NCBI GenBank assembly: GCA_033763355.1 | Contig: JANRKT010000104.1 | Span: 1 to 20,239, forward strand | Direction: 5' to 3' | DNA: 20,239 nt | Source of the DNA: JANRKT01 sp033763355 | GTDB lineage: Bacteria; Bacteroidota; Bacteroidia; Chitinophagales; Chitinophagaceae | Shown here: piece after piece, positions 7,029 to 14,800 of the stretch | Layout: each line of letters starts with the position of its first letter | Numbering within the stretch: the first letter of the stretch is position 1 | The notes under the pieces: generated by a model | The model's database searches: none | Told to the model about the DNA's origin: nothing | Seen by the model: only the letters and a program-made list of their open reading frames with translations | Made by a program: the position numbers and the translations under genes

Positions 7029-7409
7029 TTAAGCGCCAACCAGCGCTTCATACGCTTTGGCATCAAGCAACCGGCTGGTATCTGTTGAAGGTTCTATGGA
7101 CATTTTAATCATCCATCCTGCACCATAAGGATCCTCGTTTACCAGTTCCGGTTGTTTATCAAGTTCTGCATTTTTTTCAGTTATGGTTCCGTTAAGGGGC
7201 AGGTAAAGGTCGCTTACTGTTTTAACCGCTTCAACTGTGCCGAAAATGGATTCCTCGGCAAGGGTTTTCCCAATGGTATCAATATCAACATATACAATAT
7301 CTCCAAGTTCACGTTGGGCAAAGTCGGTAATACCAATTGTAGCTGTGGTTCCATCAATTAAAATCCATTCATGGTCTTTAGTGTACTTCAGGTGACCGGG
7401 AAAATTCAT
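7029..7409 (-). CDS. gcvH: Glycine cleavage system H protein
   Basis: This 126-residue lipoyl carrier shuttles the aminomethyl intermediate between the P, T and L proteins of the glycine cleavage complex. The lipoylation site is Lys63 in GTVEAVKTVSDLYLP. Other family marks are YTKDHEW at the N-terminus, ITDFAQRELGDIVYVD, the NGTITEKN turn, and the C-terminal region EDPYGAGWMIKM. The start at 7409 gives the typical MNFPGHLKYTKDHEW. An upstream in-frame ATG at 7466 would add 19 hydrophobic residues absent from the family and almost reach the previous stop codon. The gcvT and gcvP genes are not in the window, which is common in this phylum. It lies between the cyclophilin and VanZ-like genes in the same direction. 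Confidence 0.96.
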   Translation of the reverse strand: MNFPGHLKYTKDHEWILIDGTTATIGITDFAQRELGDIVYVDIDTIGKTLAEESIFGTVEAVKTVSDLYLPLNGTITEKNAELDKQPELVNEDPYGAGWMIKMSIEPSTDTSRLLDAKAYEALVGA

Positions 7410-7468
7410 AACAAAAAATTTAATGATTAAGAGATGCAAAGATGTAAAAAACAAAAATCCGGACAAGA

Positions 7469-8173
7469 TTATTTTTTCTGTTTCACCAAACGGGCCCTCA
7501 GTATGCGGACATCCTGCAAGGGCCTGTCCTTGTCAGTGCCTTTACTGGTGGGTGTTGCGGCTAAACTGTCCAATACCGGCAGGCCTTTTACAACTACTCC
7601 AAACACTGTATAACCCTGATCGAGATGGGGCGTGCCGCCAATGGTTTTGTAAACTTCACGTTGCTGAGCGGGGATTTTTCTTCCTTTTAAGCGAAATGTT
7701 TCTACTGAATCAAGTCCCGCATCAGTAAATGTTTTGCCCTGCACAATGTAAAACTGCGAACCGCTGCTTGCTTTTTGCGGGTTTACATCATCACCTGCTC
7801 TTGCAGCTGCAATCACCCCTTTTTTATGAAATAATGTGGCCCTGAATTCGGCAGGTACAGTGTAATCCGGCCCGCCGTTGCCCAGCCTTTCACCGGGTTT
7901 GGCCCGTTTGCTGTTGGGGTCGCCGGCCTGTATCATAAAGTTTTGGATAACGCGGTGGAATAAAATGCTGTCGTAATATTTTTGTTTTACCAGCTTAATA
8001 AAATTTTTCTTGTGCAAAGGAGTGGAATCTGATAAACGGATGATCATATTTCCTTTAGTGGTTTGCAGTTCTACATCCTTTTTCAAATCATTTTTTCTAA
8101 GCCCGTCACCTATTTTAGGGTTGCAGGAAGCGATAAGTATAACGGGTAAAGCAAAGGAAATAATTTTTTTCAT
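7469..8173 (-). CDS. Cyclophilin-type peptidyl-prolyl isomerase, lipoprotein
   Basis: This encodes 234 residues with a lipoprotein signal peptide; the lipobox Ile-Ala-Ser-Cys places the lipidated cysteine at residue 17, so the protein is probably anchored in the envelope. The cyclophilin core runs from about 33 to 228. Active-site regions are LFHRVIQNFMIQAGDP (71-86, with Phe72, His73, Arg74), SGSQFYIV (137-144, with Gln140 and Phe141) and YTVFGVVVKGLPVLD. The enzyme catalyses cis-trans isomerisation of prolyl bonds and may assist folding of exported proteins. A 35-residue insert (about 150-185) between the QF and VFG motifs is seen in many Bacteroidota relatives. It starts nine bases after the small upstream gene, a likely operon partner. 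Confidence 0.93.
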   Translation of the reverse strand: MKKIISFALPVILIASCNPKIGDGLRKNDLKKDVELQTTKGNMIIRLSDSTPLHKKNFIKLVKQKYYDSILFHRVIQNFMIQAGDPNSKRAKPGERLGNGGPDYTVPAEFRATLFHKKGVIAAARAGDDVNPQKASSGSQFYIVQGKTFTDAGLDSVETFRLKGRKIPAQQREVYKTIGGTPHLDQGYTVFGVVVKGLPVLDSLAATPTSKGTDKDRPLQDVRILRARLVKQKK

Positions 8174-8182
8174 TTCAGCGGT

Positions 8183-8536
8183 TTAATCCAAAAAACCACG
8201 GTTTTTAAAATAAAGCAATACATGGTCTTTAATAAAGTTTTCCTGTTCAGGCAAACCTATCGCCGGCACTTCCTTTAACTGCTTGAAATGGGGCCAGCCG
8301 TCCTCATCATAACTTTCAATTTCATAATAACCGCTTTGAGAAAGCAGGCTGCAAACGGCTACATGCATCAGGTCCTGTTTTTGTTCTTTGGTAAACTTCT
8401 TCCTGAGTTCACCAAACTCCTGTATGCCTATGAGGAAAAGTATCCCTTCCAGGTCAGGCTTTTTGCCAAACCTTTCAAGAAGCTTTTCTTCCAGTTTCCA
8501 CCATCTTGCCTGCAGGTCGTCTTTTGCATTTATCAT
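8183..8536 (-). CDS. Conserved hypothetical protein (117 aa)
   Basis: This encodes 117 residues without signal peptide or membrane segment. It is mostly helical and charged at the N-terminus (DLQARWWKLEEKLLERFGKKPDLEGILFLIGIQEFGELRKKF), with a conserved-looking middle (DLMHVAVCSLLSQSGYYE) followed by DEDGWPHF. It looks like a small Bacteroidota-specific cytoplasmic protein that I cannot assign to a named family. It is the first gene of the - strand cluster, nine bases before the cyclophilin gene and divergent from serS. The octamer TATTTTTG (complement of 8541-8548) matches the -7 promoter consensus but lies so close to the ATG that it would give a leaderless message. Confidence 0.8.
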   Translation of the reverse strand: MINAKDDLQARWWKLEEKLLERFGKKPDLEGILFLIGIQEFGELRKKFTKEQKQDLMHVAVCSLLSQSGYYEIESYDEDGWPHFKQLKEVPAIGLPEQENFIKDHVLLYFKNRGFLD

Positions 8537-8583
8537 CCGGCAAAAATAAATTAATTACCATTGCAGATGTTTTTAAAGGCATG

Positions 8584-8611
8584 TTGCCTTCAGGTGTAAA
8601 CATTACCTTTG
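8584..8611 (+). promoter_or_regulatory. Predicted serS promoter
   Basis: TTG (8584-8586) and TACCTTTG (8604-8611) are separated by 17 bases. They match the Bacteroidota -33 TTG / -7 TAnnTTTG arrangement exactly at the conserved positions. Transcription would begin near 8618, about 11 bases before the serS ATG, giving a very short leader. Confidence 0.5.
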
Positions 8612-8628
8612 CGCAAATTTTTGGAACA

Positions 8629-9900
8629 ATGTTGCAGGCGGCAATTATCCGGCAAAACCCGGATCTGGTAAAGCAAAGACTGGCCATTAAAAATTTTCCG
8701 GAACCAGGCCTGGTGAATGATATTATTGCACTGGATGACGAACGGAAGAAACTTCAAAATGAATTTGATACCATACAGTCAAAAATCAACAGTTCTTCTA
8801 AGGAAATAGGACAGTTGATGGGCAAGGGACAAAAAGATGAAGCCGAAAAGCTGAAACTTGATGTAGCAACGCTCAAATCATCTTTACAGCCGGTATCAGA
8901 AAAATTCAATGCAACGGAAAAACAACTACAGGACATACTTGTAAAGCTTCCCAACCTTCCCTCAGATAAAGTTCCTCCCGGCAAAACACCTGAAGACAAT
9001 GTGGTGGTACGTGAAGGCGGAACCATACCAGTATTACACGCCAATGCAAAACCACATTGGGAGCTTGCCAGGCAATACAACCTGATTGATTTTGAACTGG
9101 GCAATAAAATTACAGGCAGCGGATTCCCTTTATACACAGGTAAGGGCGCAAAACTGCAGCGTGCATTGATACAATGTTTTCTTGAATACAATACCAATGC
9201 CGGCTATATGGAGTATAGCCCCCCTTTCATGGTAAATGAAACATCTGCTTTCGGCACGGGCCAGTTGCCCGATAAAGAAGGCCAGATGTATTTTGCAGGT
9301 GCAGATAATTTTTACCTGATACCTACTGCTGAGGTACCTGTTACGAATATTTACCGCGATGAGCTGTTAAAAGAAAATGATTTGCCAATCAAAATGACGG
9401 CATATACGCCATGCTTCAGAAGGGAGGCGGGAAGCTATGGCAAAGATGTAAGGGGGCTGAACCGTGTGCACCAGTTTGATAAGGTTGAGATTGTGCAGCT
9501 TGTTCACCCCGATAAAAGTTATGATGTACTGGAAGAAATGGTAAGCCATGTAGAAAACCTTGTACAGTCTTTGCAGTTGCCTTACCGCATTTTAAAATTA
9601 TGCGGTGGCGATATGGGCTTTGCATCAGCGCTTACTTACGATTTTGAAGTGTACAGCGCAGCGCAGCAGAAATGGCTTGAAGTAAGTTCAGTTACCAACT
9701 TTGAAACTTTTCAGAGCAACCGGATGAAGATACGTTTTAAAGATGCAGGCGGAAAAAACCAGCTTGTTCATTCACTCAACGGAAGCTCCATGGCATTGCC
9801 CCGTATTGTAGCGGCTTTGCTGGAGAACAATCAGTCAGAGAAAGGAATCATGTTGCCCAAAGTTGTGCATCCCTTTTTTGGAGCAGAAATGATTGTGTGA
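8629..9900 (+). CDS. serS: Serine--tRNA ligase
   Basis: This 423-residue class II synthetase attaches serine to tRNA(Ser). The N-terminal coiled-coil arm that grips the long variable arm of tRNA(Ser) spans about residues 30-105, with heptad-like charged stretches. The catalytic domain shows TAEVP (233-237), motif 2 FRREAGSYGKDVRG (263-276) followed by HQFDKVE, and motif 3 NGSSMALPRIVAALLENNQ (384-402). The start at 8629 gives MLQAAIIRQNPDLVKQRL, the usual SerRS beginning; an ATG at 8506 would run through the promoter and add 41 unrelated residues. It is convergent with the next gene, with only three bases between the stop codons and no terminator seen. Confidence 0.97.
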   Translation: MLQAAIIRQNPDLVKQRLAIKNFPEPGLVNDIIALDDERKKLQNEFDTIQSKINSSSKEIGQLMGKGQKDEAEKLKLDVATLKSSLQPVSEKFNATEKQLQDILVKLPNLPSDKVPPGKTPEDNVVVREGGTIPVLHANAKPHWELARQYNLIDFELGNKITGSGFPLYTGKGAKLQRALIQCFLEYNTNAGYMEYSPPFMVNETSAFGTGQLPDKEGQMYFAGADNFYLIPTAEVPVTNIYRDELLKENDLPIKMTAYTPCFRREAGSYGKDVRGLNRVHQFDKVEIVQLVHPDKSYDVLEEMVSHVENLVQSLQLPYRILKLCGGDMGFASALTYDFEVYSAAQQKWLEVSSVTNFETFQSNRMKIRFKDAGGKNQLVHSLNGSSMALPRIVAALLENNQSEKGIMLPKVVHPFFGAEMIV

Positions 9901-9903
9901 TTT

Positions 9904-10464
9904 TTAAAATCCCATCTTTAAACTGATGGTCTGCAAATCATTGATCAACCCAAACGCATAATGGCTGAACTCCATTTTTGCAGTTAATTTTTCATTGAAT
10001 TTAAAACCATATCCAATCCCCAGTATTACCCCATTGCCTTTTAATTTTTCAGTGGCGTACCGGTGTTCAGTAAATTCACCATTTACCAGTTTGCCGCTTT
10101 CAAAGTGATGTGTTTTGCCCATTCTTATACCTGCGGCAATATTTGCCAGAATGCCTGTTCCTGTTTCCGCACCGCTGCTGTATTGAATTTTTGCACTGGC
10201 TGTGGCCTGCCTGAAATAAGCCCCTTCGTTTTCTGTGGCATTCCAGCGTGGTACATGTGAGGAATGAAAATACTGTAGAGATACAAGTCCGTCAATGTGA
10301 TTAAACAAATACACTTCGCCTTCTGCATGCAGGCTCACGCCGCGGAAACCAATCCTGTTTTCTATTCCGTAACCAGCACCAAAATAAGTTTTGAAGTCTT
10401 TTTGTGAGAAACAAGCTGTAGCTATACCTGATAGCAACAGGATTAACGCCGTTTTTTTATTCAT
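9904..10464 (-). CDS. Small outer-membrane beta-barrel protein
   Basis: This encodes 186 residues. The first 21 form a signal peptide (MNKKTALILLLSGIATACFSQ); a cysteine at 18 is present, but FSQ fits signal peptidase I cleavage better than a lipobox. The mature part has alternating strands (GFRGVSLHAEGEVYLF, GLVSLQYFHSS, TGILANIAAGIRMG, GVILGIGYGFKFN, LTAKMEFSHYAFG) and ends LQTISLKMGF with a terminal Phe, as expected for an outer-membrane barrel recognised by the BAM complex. The specific role is unknown. It lies 110 bases downstream of the alkane monooxygenase gene on the same strand, so the two could share a transcript. Confidence 0.8.
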   Translation of the reverse strand: MNKKTALILLLSGIATACFSQKDFKTYFGAGYGIENRIGFRGVSLHAEGEVYLFNHIDGLVSLQYFHSSHVPRWNATENEGAYFRQATASAKIQYSSGAETGTGILANIAAGIRMGKTHHFESGKLVNGEFTEHRYATEKLKGNGVILGIGYGFKFNEKLTAKMEFSHYAFGLINDLQTISLKMGF

Positions 10465-10574
10465 CAGGGAACAGAGATTTAGGGTAAACTTCGGCGATAA
10501 TTTGTATTTGAAAGTTGAACTTTCTTAAACTATTAAACCGGCTGATTATTGCATAATGTGGGTAACTGCAAACA

Positions 10575-11630
10575 TCAGGCAGCCATCCTGTAAAAAGGTA
10601 ATTTTTTAATTCGCTGGTTCATAACATAAAACCACAGGGGCGGCAACAGGGAGAGCAACATCATGCCCGGATATCCGGTTGGCATCTGAGGTGCATTTTC
10701 GTGGTGCCTCAGCACCTGGTATTTGCGGCTGGCAAGGTAATGGTGGTCGCTGTGGCGTGACAATTCGAAAAGCATCAGCCTGCCCAGTATATGGTTGCTG
10801 TTCCAGCTGTGGTGGGGCATGGCCCGCTCATATTTTCCCTCAGCATTTTGTTTTCTTTCCAGCCCGTAATGTTCAATGTAGTTTACGGTTTCAAGTAATA
10901 AAATACCCATCAGCGCTGCAGCAAGAAAATATAAAGTAATCAGCCAGCCGTAAAAGAAAAATATTGCTGAAATAAAAATTAACTGGATGACCTGAAACTG
11001 CAGCATTTCATTGTTGGGGTGAAAACCCTGCAACCCCTTTTTCTGCATATCTCTTCCGGCAATTTTCCATGCGGAAAGCCATGAAAATATAATGGTGCGG
11101 AAATAAAAGCTGTAGATCATTTCGCCATACCTGGCGCTGCCCGGGTCTTCTTTGGTTGACACATTTTTATGGTGCCCTTTATTGTGCTCAATAAAAAAGT
11201 GCATGTAAAGAGAAGTAAGCAGCAGCATTTTGGCAAGGGTTTGCTCAAACTTATTGGCCCTGTGCCCCAGTTCGTGCCCTACATTTATGCCGAAGCTGCC
11301 GCATACAAGCCCCATCGATCCTATTCTTCCGGCGGTTTCATACCACTGCAGGGGTTGTTTCATGCTGTTAAGGAAATAAAATAACGAGAGGTATTGCAAT
11401 ACCACAATGGCATACAGCCAGTAATCATACAACCTGTCATTTTTTGCCAGTTCTTCTGCTGCTGCAGAAAGGTTTTTGTCATCAGGTTTCAGCACAAGTT
11501 CAGTAAGGGGAATAATAACCCAGGCGTAAACAAGCGGTAAGTAAATGACCCACCCGGTATATGTAAATGAAAGGAACGACAATACATATACCAGCAGGGG
11601 TGAAGCAAATTTAAATGCCCTTGTTTTCAC
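10575..11630 (-). CDS. alkB: Alkane 1-monooxygenase (AlkB-type membrane di-iron hydroxylase)
   Basis: This 351-residue inner-membrane protein has about six helices. All the histidine clusters of the AlkB family are present: HELGHR (His119, His123), EHNKGHH (His149, His153, His154), NYIEHYGL (His254, the AlkB 'HYG' signature at 250-257), and RHSDHH (His293, His296, His297). MPHHSWNSNH is also conserved. The enzyme hydroxylates the terminal carbon of medium-chain alkanes, or a similar alkyl substrate, using O2 and electrons from rubredoxin. No rubredoxin, rubredoxin reductase, alcohol dehydrogenase or AlkS-type regulator lies in the window, so its electron donor must be encoded elsewhere. The true substrate may differ from n-alkanes. 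It is divergent from the DUF1800 gene. Confidence 0.92.
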   Translation of the reverse strand: MKTRAFKFASPLLVYVLSFLSFTYTGWVIYLPLVYAWVIIPLTELVLKPDDKNLSAAAEELAKNDRLYDYWLYAIVVLQYLSLFYFLNSMKQPLQWYETAGRIGSMGLVCGSFGINVGHELGHRANKFEQTLAKMLLLTSLYMHFFIEHNKGHHKNVSTKEDPGSARYGEMIYSFYFRTIIFSWLSAWKIAGRDMQKKGLQGFHPNNEMLQFQVIQLIFISAIFFFYGWLITLYFLAAALMGILLLETVNYIEHYGLERKQNAEGKYERAMPHHSWNSNHILGRLMLFELSRHSDHHYLASRKYQVLRHHENAPQMPTGYPGMMLLSLLPPLWFYVMNQRIKKLPFYRMAA

Positions 11631-11651
11631 TTTATCAAATTAAAAAATCTT

Positions 11652-11697
11652 TGCGGGATATTTTCATTTTGTTAACTTAATTAAATAAAATCCCGCA
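11652..11697. other. Inverted repeat in the divergent alkB / DUF1800 region
   Basis: TGCGGGAT (11652-11659) and ATCCCGCA (11690-11697) are perfect inverted copies 30 bases apart, with partly complementary A/T-rich flanks inside. In the 110-base divergent promoter region this could be an operator for a dimeric regulator or a leader hairpin. On the - strand the stem is followed by a T-rich stretch, so attenuation of the alkB transcript is also possible. Confidence 0.35.
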
Positions 11698-11740
11698 TTA
11701 AACTTTCCGTTATAGCAAAGGTCACAAACAAAATTTTATA

Positions 11741-13321
11741 ATGGCGGTTTCCCTGCAAATGAAAAATATCCACCTGCTGTGGCGGGCGGGCTTCGGGCCC
11801 CGTGCCGAAGACATTCCGCAGTTAGACAAGAAAACGCCAAAAGACCTGCTGAAGGAAATATTTAAGTCCTCATCCAAATCTCCCCAATATATCAATGTGG
11901 CAAGCAACATCCTTGATGGTCTCGTAAAGGGTATCCAGGATGCAGGCAAAATGCAGGAACTCACCAAAGAGCAAAAGCAGCAGATCAAAAAACAAAGCAG
12001 GGAAGATTTAAAGAACCTCAACCTGCGCTGGATGGATGAAATGGTGAATAATGAAGCGCAACTGAGGGAAAAGATGGCCCTTTTCTGGCATGGCCATTTT
12101 GCCTGCAGGGAGATCAATATTTTTTTTCAGCAGCAATTACTGGATGTTATCCGAAGGAATGCTTTGGGAAATTTCGGCGATTTGTTAAGAGAGGTTTCTA
12201 AAAGCGCTTCTATGCTGGCTTTTCTCAACAACCAGCAAAACCGCAAACAGCGCCCAAATGAAAACTTTGCCCGTGAAGTAATGGAATTGTTTACACTTGG
12301 AAGAGGTAATTACTCAGAGAAAGACATTAAAGAAGCTGCAAGGGCTTTTACAGGATGGGGCTTTAACCTGAAGGGCGAATTTGTTTTCAGAAAAAACCTG
12401 CATGATAACGGTGTGAAGACGGTACTGGGAAAAACAGGAGATTTTGACGGAGATGACCTGCTGGATATTTTACTGGAACAGAAACAAACCGCAATATTTA
12501 TTGCAGAGAAGATTTACCGGTATTTCGTAAATGAAAATGCGGATAAAGAAAAAACCCGCTGGCTTGCTGCAAGGTTTTACCAAAGCAATTACGACATCAA
12601 AAAATTAATGGAGGATATTTTCAGCAGCGACTGGTTTTATGATGACAGGAATGTCGGAGCAAAAATAAAATCGCCTGTTGAGTTACTGGCCGGTATAAGG
12701 CGGATGCTGCCGATGGAGTTTGAAAAGGAAGAAATACAGTTGCTGTATCAAAAACTTTTAGGTCAGGTATTGTTTTATCCGCCTAATGTTGCGGGGTGGC
12801 CCGGCGGTAAAAACTGGATTGACAGTTCTTCCCTGATGTACCGCCTGCGCCTTCTGCAACTCCTGAAAGATGATGATTCTTTTAACGCTACGCCAAAATC
12901 TGATGATGATGTGATGATGGGGCAGATGGATATGGAAGCCGGTTTAAGCAAAGAACAGATAGAAGAAAAATTAAGAAAGAGGTTAAAGAAACAGGGATTG
13001 AGCGATGATGAGGCTGACAAACGTGTAAAGGTTGTTATGGGCAATGAGAAATTGCTGGCTGCTATTCAAAACAAACAACAGCAAAAGAACGGTAATACAA
13101 AAGCAATGGTGAATGTGGATATTGACTGGAAAGTTTATAATCAGTATTTCATGAAACTGACAAGGGAAAGCCTTGCACAAAAAATTTCAGCAGTTTTATT
13201 AACTGCGCCTTTCGCTGATTTTAATGTTATAAATACCTATACTGACAGCAGCAGCAAGGAAAATTATATTCAGACGGTAACCATTCAGCTGATGAGTACG
13301 CCGGAATACCAGATGTGTTAA
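11741..13321 (+). CDS. DUF1800 family protein
   Basis: This encodes 526 residues of the DUF1800 family, whose function is unknown. Family marks are HLLWRAGFGP (11-20), FWHGHFA (115-121), NENFAREVMELFTLGRGNY (173-191), AARAFTGW (199-206) and FYPPNVAGWPGGKNWIDSSSL further on. No signal peptide or membrane helix is seen, unlike its DUF1501 partner, which carries an export signal. A highly charged segment (roughly 390-455, many Asp, Glu, Lys and Gln residues) is probably a surface-exposed insertion. A start at 11759 (MKNIHLLWRAGFG) is also possible. The pair DUF1800-DUF1501 is found next to each other in many bacteria, which suggests a joint role; the proposed export of one partner is inference. 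Confidence 0.9.
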   Translation: MAVSLQMKNIHLLWRAGFGPRAEDIPQLDKKTPKDLLKEIFKSSSKSPQYINVASNILDGLVKGIQDAGKMQELTKEQKQQIKKQSREDLKNLNLRWMDEMVNNEAQLREKMALFWHGHFACREINIFFQQQLLDVIRRNALGNFGDLLREVSKSASMLAFLNNQQNRKQRPNENFAREVMELFTLGRGNYSEKDIKEAARAFTGWGFNLKGEFVFRKNLHDNGVKTVLGKTGDFDGDDLLDILLEQKQTAIFIAEKIYRYFVNENADKEKTRWLAARFYQSNYDIKKLMEDIFSSDWFYDDRNVGAKIKSPVELLAGIRRMLPMEFEKEEIQLLYQKLLGQVLFYPPNVAGWPGGKNWIDSSSLMYRLRLLQLLKDDDSFNATPKSDDDVMMGQMDMEAGLSKEQIEEKLRKRLKKQGLSDDEADKRVKVVMGNEKLLAAIQNKQQQKNGNTKAMVNVDIDWKVYNQYFMKLTRESLAQKISAVLLTAPFADFNVINTYTDSSSKENYIQTVTIQLMSTPEYQMC

Positions 13322-13360
13322 AACCCCCAACCCCCTGCAGGGGAATTTGGATGAGGGTTT
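13321..13360 (+). repeat. C-rich/G-rich palindrome, copy 2 (inverted), after the DUF1800 stop codon
   Basis: The sequence begins with the last base of the stop codon. It folds as a long imperfect hairpin: AAACCC pairs with GGGTTT (13321-13326, 13355-13360), CCAA with TTGG (13327-13330, 13347-13350), and CCCC with GGGG (13332-13335, 13340-13343). The core matches the other copies in reverse complement (CCCCCAnCCCCTnnAGGGG). A T-rich stretch follows (GTTTTGAATTT), so it may also weaken or end transcription between the two genes. Confidence 0.55.
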
Positions 13361-13386
13361 GTTTTGAATTTGAGCGTTCCTGAGAT

Positions 13387-13452
13387 ATGAAAATTGTAAT
13401 ATGCTGTTGGCAGTTGTGCATGATTCCAATAACTGCCGGGAACAATTTTCAT
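13387..13452. other. Nested palindrome between the DUF1800 and DUF1501 genes
   Basis: ATGAAAATTGT (13387-13397) is perfectly complementary to ACAATTTTCAT (13442-13452). Inside it GGCAGTTGT (13409-13417) pairs with ATAACTGCC (13429-13437) with one G-U pair. The whole 66 bases could form a two-tier stem-loop. No coding region is seen in the 13322-13529 gap. Confidence 0.45.
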
Positions 13453-13500
13453 TTCTTTATTTATAATAACAAAAGCAGCACATAAAGAGCAGTGTTGTAT

Positions 13501-13525
13501 AAACTCCCCTTTAGGGGATGGGGGT
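13501..13525. repeat. C-rich/G-rich palindrome, copy 3, before the DUF1501 start
   Basis: AAACTCCCCTTTAGGGGATG followed by GGGGT; the stem is CCCC (13506-13509) with GGGG (13514-13517) around TTTA. It ends four bases before the DUF1501 ATG, so its purine-rich end takes the place of a ribosome-binding site. It is an inverted copy of the element at 13321-13346 and resembles the element before prfA in both sequence and position. Confidence 0.55.
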
Positions 13526-13529
13526 AATT

Positions 13530-14729
13530 ATGTTTATCAAACGCCGCGAATTTTTATTAACTGGTTCATTGGCCACCGGTTCATTGCTGGTGCCCCGCTT
13601 CCTGAAAGCGTTTGAAAAACCCATGACGGTGCCGCCTGGAAATAAAGTTGTTGTCATCATTCAACTTAGCGGCGGCAATGACGGGCTGAATACGGTAATA
13701 CCTGTACGTAATGATATTTACTACCGGGATAGACCGCGGTTGGGGATTAAAAAAGAACAGGCGCTTTCAACCGGAGAGGAAGCGGGCCTGCACCCGTCAT
13801 TAACTGCATTCAAAGAATTGTATGATAACGGAAGCCTTGGTATATTAAACAGCGTGGGTTATCCCAACCCCGACCGTTCGCATTTCCGCAGCATGGATAT
13901 ATGGCATAGCGCCAGCAACAGCAATGAATACATCAACAGCGGGTGGATTGGCCGTTACCTTGATGCCCAATGTAAAGGCTGTGATAAGCCTGCGCAGGCT
14001 TTGGAAATTGATGATGTGCTGAGCCTTGCCCTGAAAGGAGAGCATGTAAAAGGGCTTGCACTCCGTGACCCGAAAAAATTGTACGGCAGCAGCCAGGAAA
14101 AATATTTTAAAGAACTTTCTGCCAAACATATCCGCAGCAATGAAGAAAGGCCTGTTGATTATTTATATAAAACGATGGCTGAAACGCTGAGCTCTGCAGA
14201 TTACATCTTTCAGCAGAGCAGGCTGCACCCAAGTAAGCAACAATATCCCTCTACACAAACGGGACAAAGTTTAAAAACAATTGCAAGCCTTATTTTCAGC
14301 GACATCAATACCAAAGTGTATTATGTTTCACTGGGCAGCTTTGATACACATATTGCACAGGAAGGCCAGCAAAAAAGATTGTTTACGGAGCTGAACGATG
14401 CAGTAAAAGCATTTACAGCAGACCTCAGGGAGAACAACCGCTTTAATGATGTACTGTTGTTTACTTTTTCTGAATTTGGCAGAAGGGTATCGCAGAATGC
14501 CAGTGGCGGAACAGATCATGGAACAGCTAACAACATGTTTTTCATCAGCGGCGGATTAAAGCAAAAAGGCCTCATCAACGAACTGCCGGATTTAAACAGC
14601 CTTCAGGATGGCGACCTGAAACACCAGGTGGATTTTAAAAATGTATATGCCACAATTTTAAATAAATGGTTAAATGTGGACGACACTGCAATTCTTGGAA
14701 AGAAATTTGATTATTTAAAATTTATATAG
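13530..14729 (+). CDS. DUF1501 family protein with Tat-type signal
   Basis: This encodes 399 residues from the ATG at 13530, which puts the twin-arginine-like KRREFLLTGSLATGSLL at the N-terminus. An ATG at 13518 lies inside the palindromic repeat and adds only four residues. DUF1501 proteins are related in fold to sulfatase and alkaline-phosphatase type enzymes; visible marks are IIQLSGGNDGLNTVIP, LHPSLTAFKELYD, NPDRSHFRSMDIWHSA, LGSFDTHIAQEGQQ, FSEFGRRVSQNASGGTDHGTANN and FISGGLK. The histidines in DTH and DHG could bind metal. Function is unknown. It pairs with the upstream DUF1800 gene, as in many bacteria, and a terminator follows at 14767. Confidence 0.92.
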   Translation: MFIKRREFLLTGSLATGSLLVPRFLKAFEKPMTVPPGNKVVVIIQLSGGNDGLNTVIPVRNDIYYRDRPRLGIKKEQALSTGEEAGLHPSLTAFKELYDNGSLGILNSVGYPNPDRSHFRSMDIWHSASNSNEYINSGWIGRYLDAQCKGCDKPAQALEIDDVLSLALKGEHVKGLALRDPKKLYGSSQEKYFKELSAKHIRSNEERPVDYLYKTMAETLSSADYIFQQSRLHPSKQQYPSTQTGQSLKTIASLIFSDINTKVYYVSLGSFDTHIAQEGQQKRLFTELNDAVKAFTADLRENNRFNDVLLFTFSEFGRRVSQNASGGTDHGTANNMFFISGGLKQKGLINELPDLNSLQDGDLKHQVDFKNVYATILNKWLNVDDTAILGKKFDYLKFI

Positions 14730-14766
14730 CAAAACATATAACCGGACGGTATTGGTGATTGAACGG

Positions 14767-14800
14767 GCATCCTGCAAAACAGGGTGCTTTTTTATTTTTT
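14767..14800 (+). terminator. Rho-independent terminator after DUF1501
   Basis: GCATCCTG (14767-14774) pairs with CAGGGTGC (14780-14787), with one G-T pair, around the loop CAAAA, followed by TTTTTTATTTTTT. The direction is + strand. The T-run overlaps the last codons of the convergent S8 protease gene, which there encode a Lys-rich tail. Confidence 0.75.

Noticed and set aside
8506..8628. Longer serS start at 8506.
   Set aside because: It overlaps the divergent gene and the predicted promoter; SerRS proteins normally begin as seen from 8629.
10510..10524. Short hairpin GAAAGT-TGA-ACTTTC downstream of alkB.
   Set aside because: Only six base pairs, A/T-rich, without a clear T-run on the - strand, so not called a terminator.
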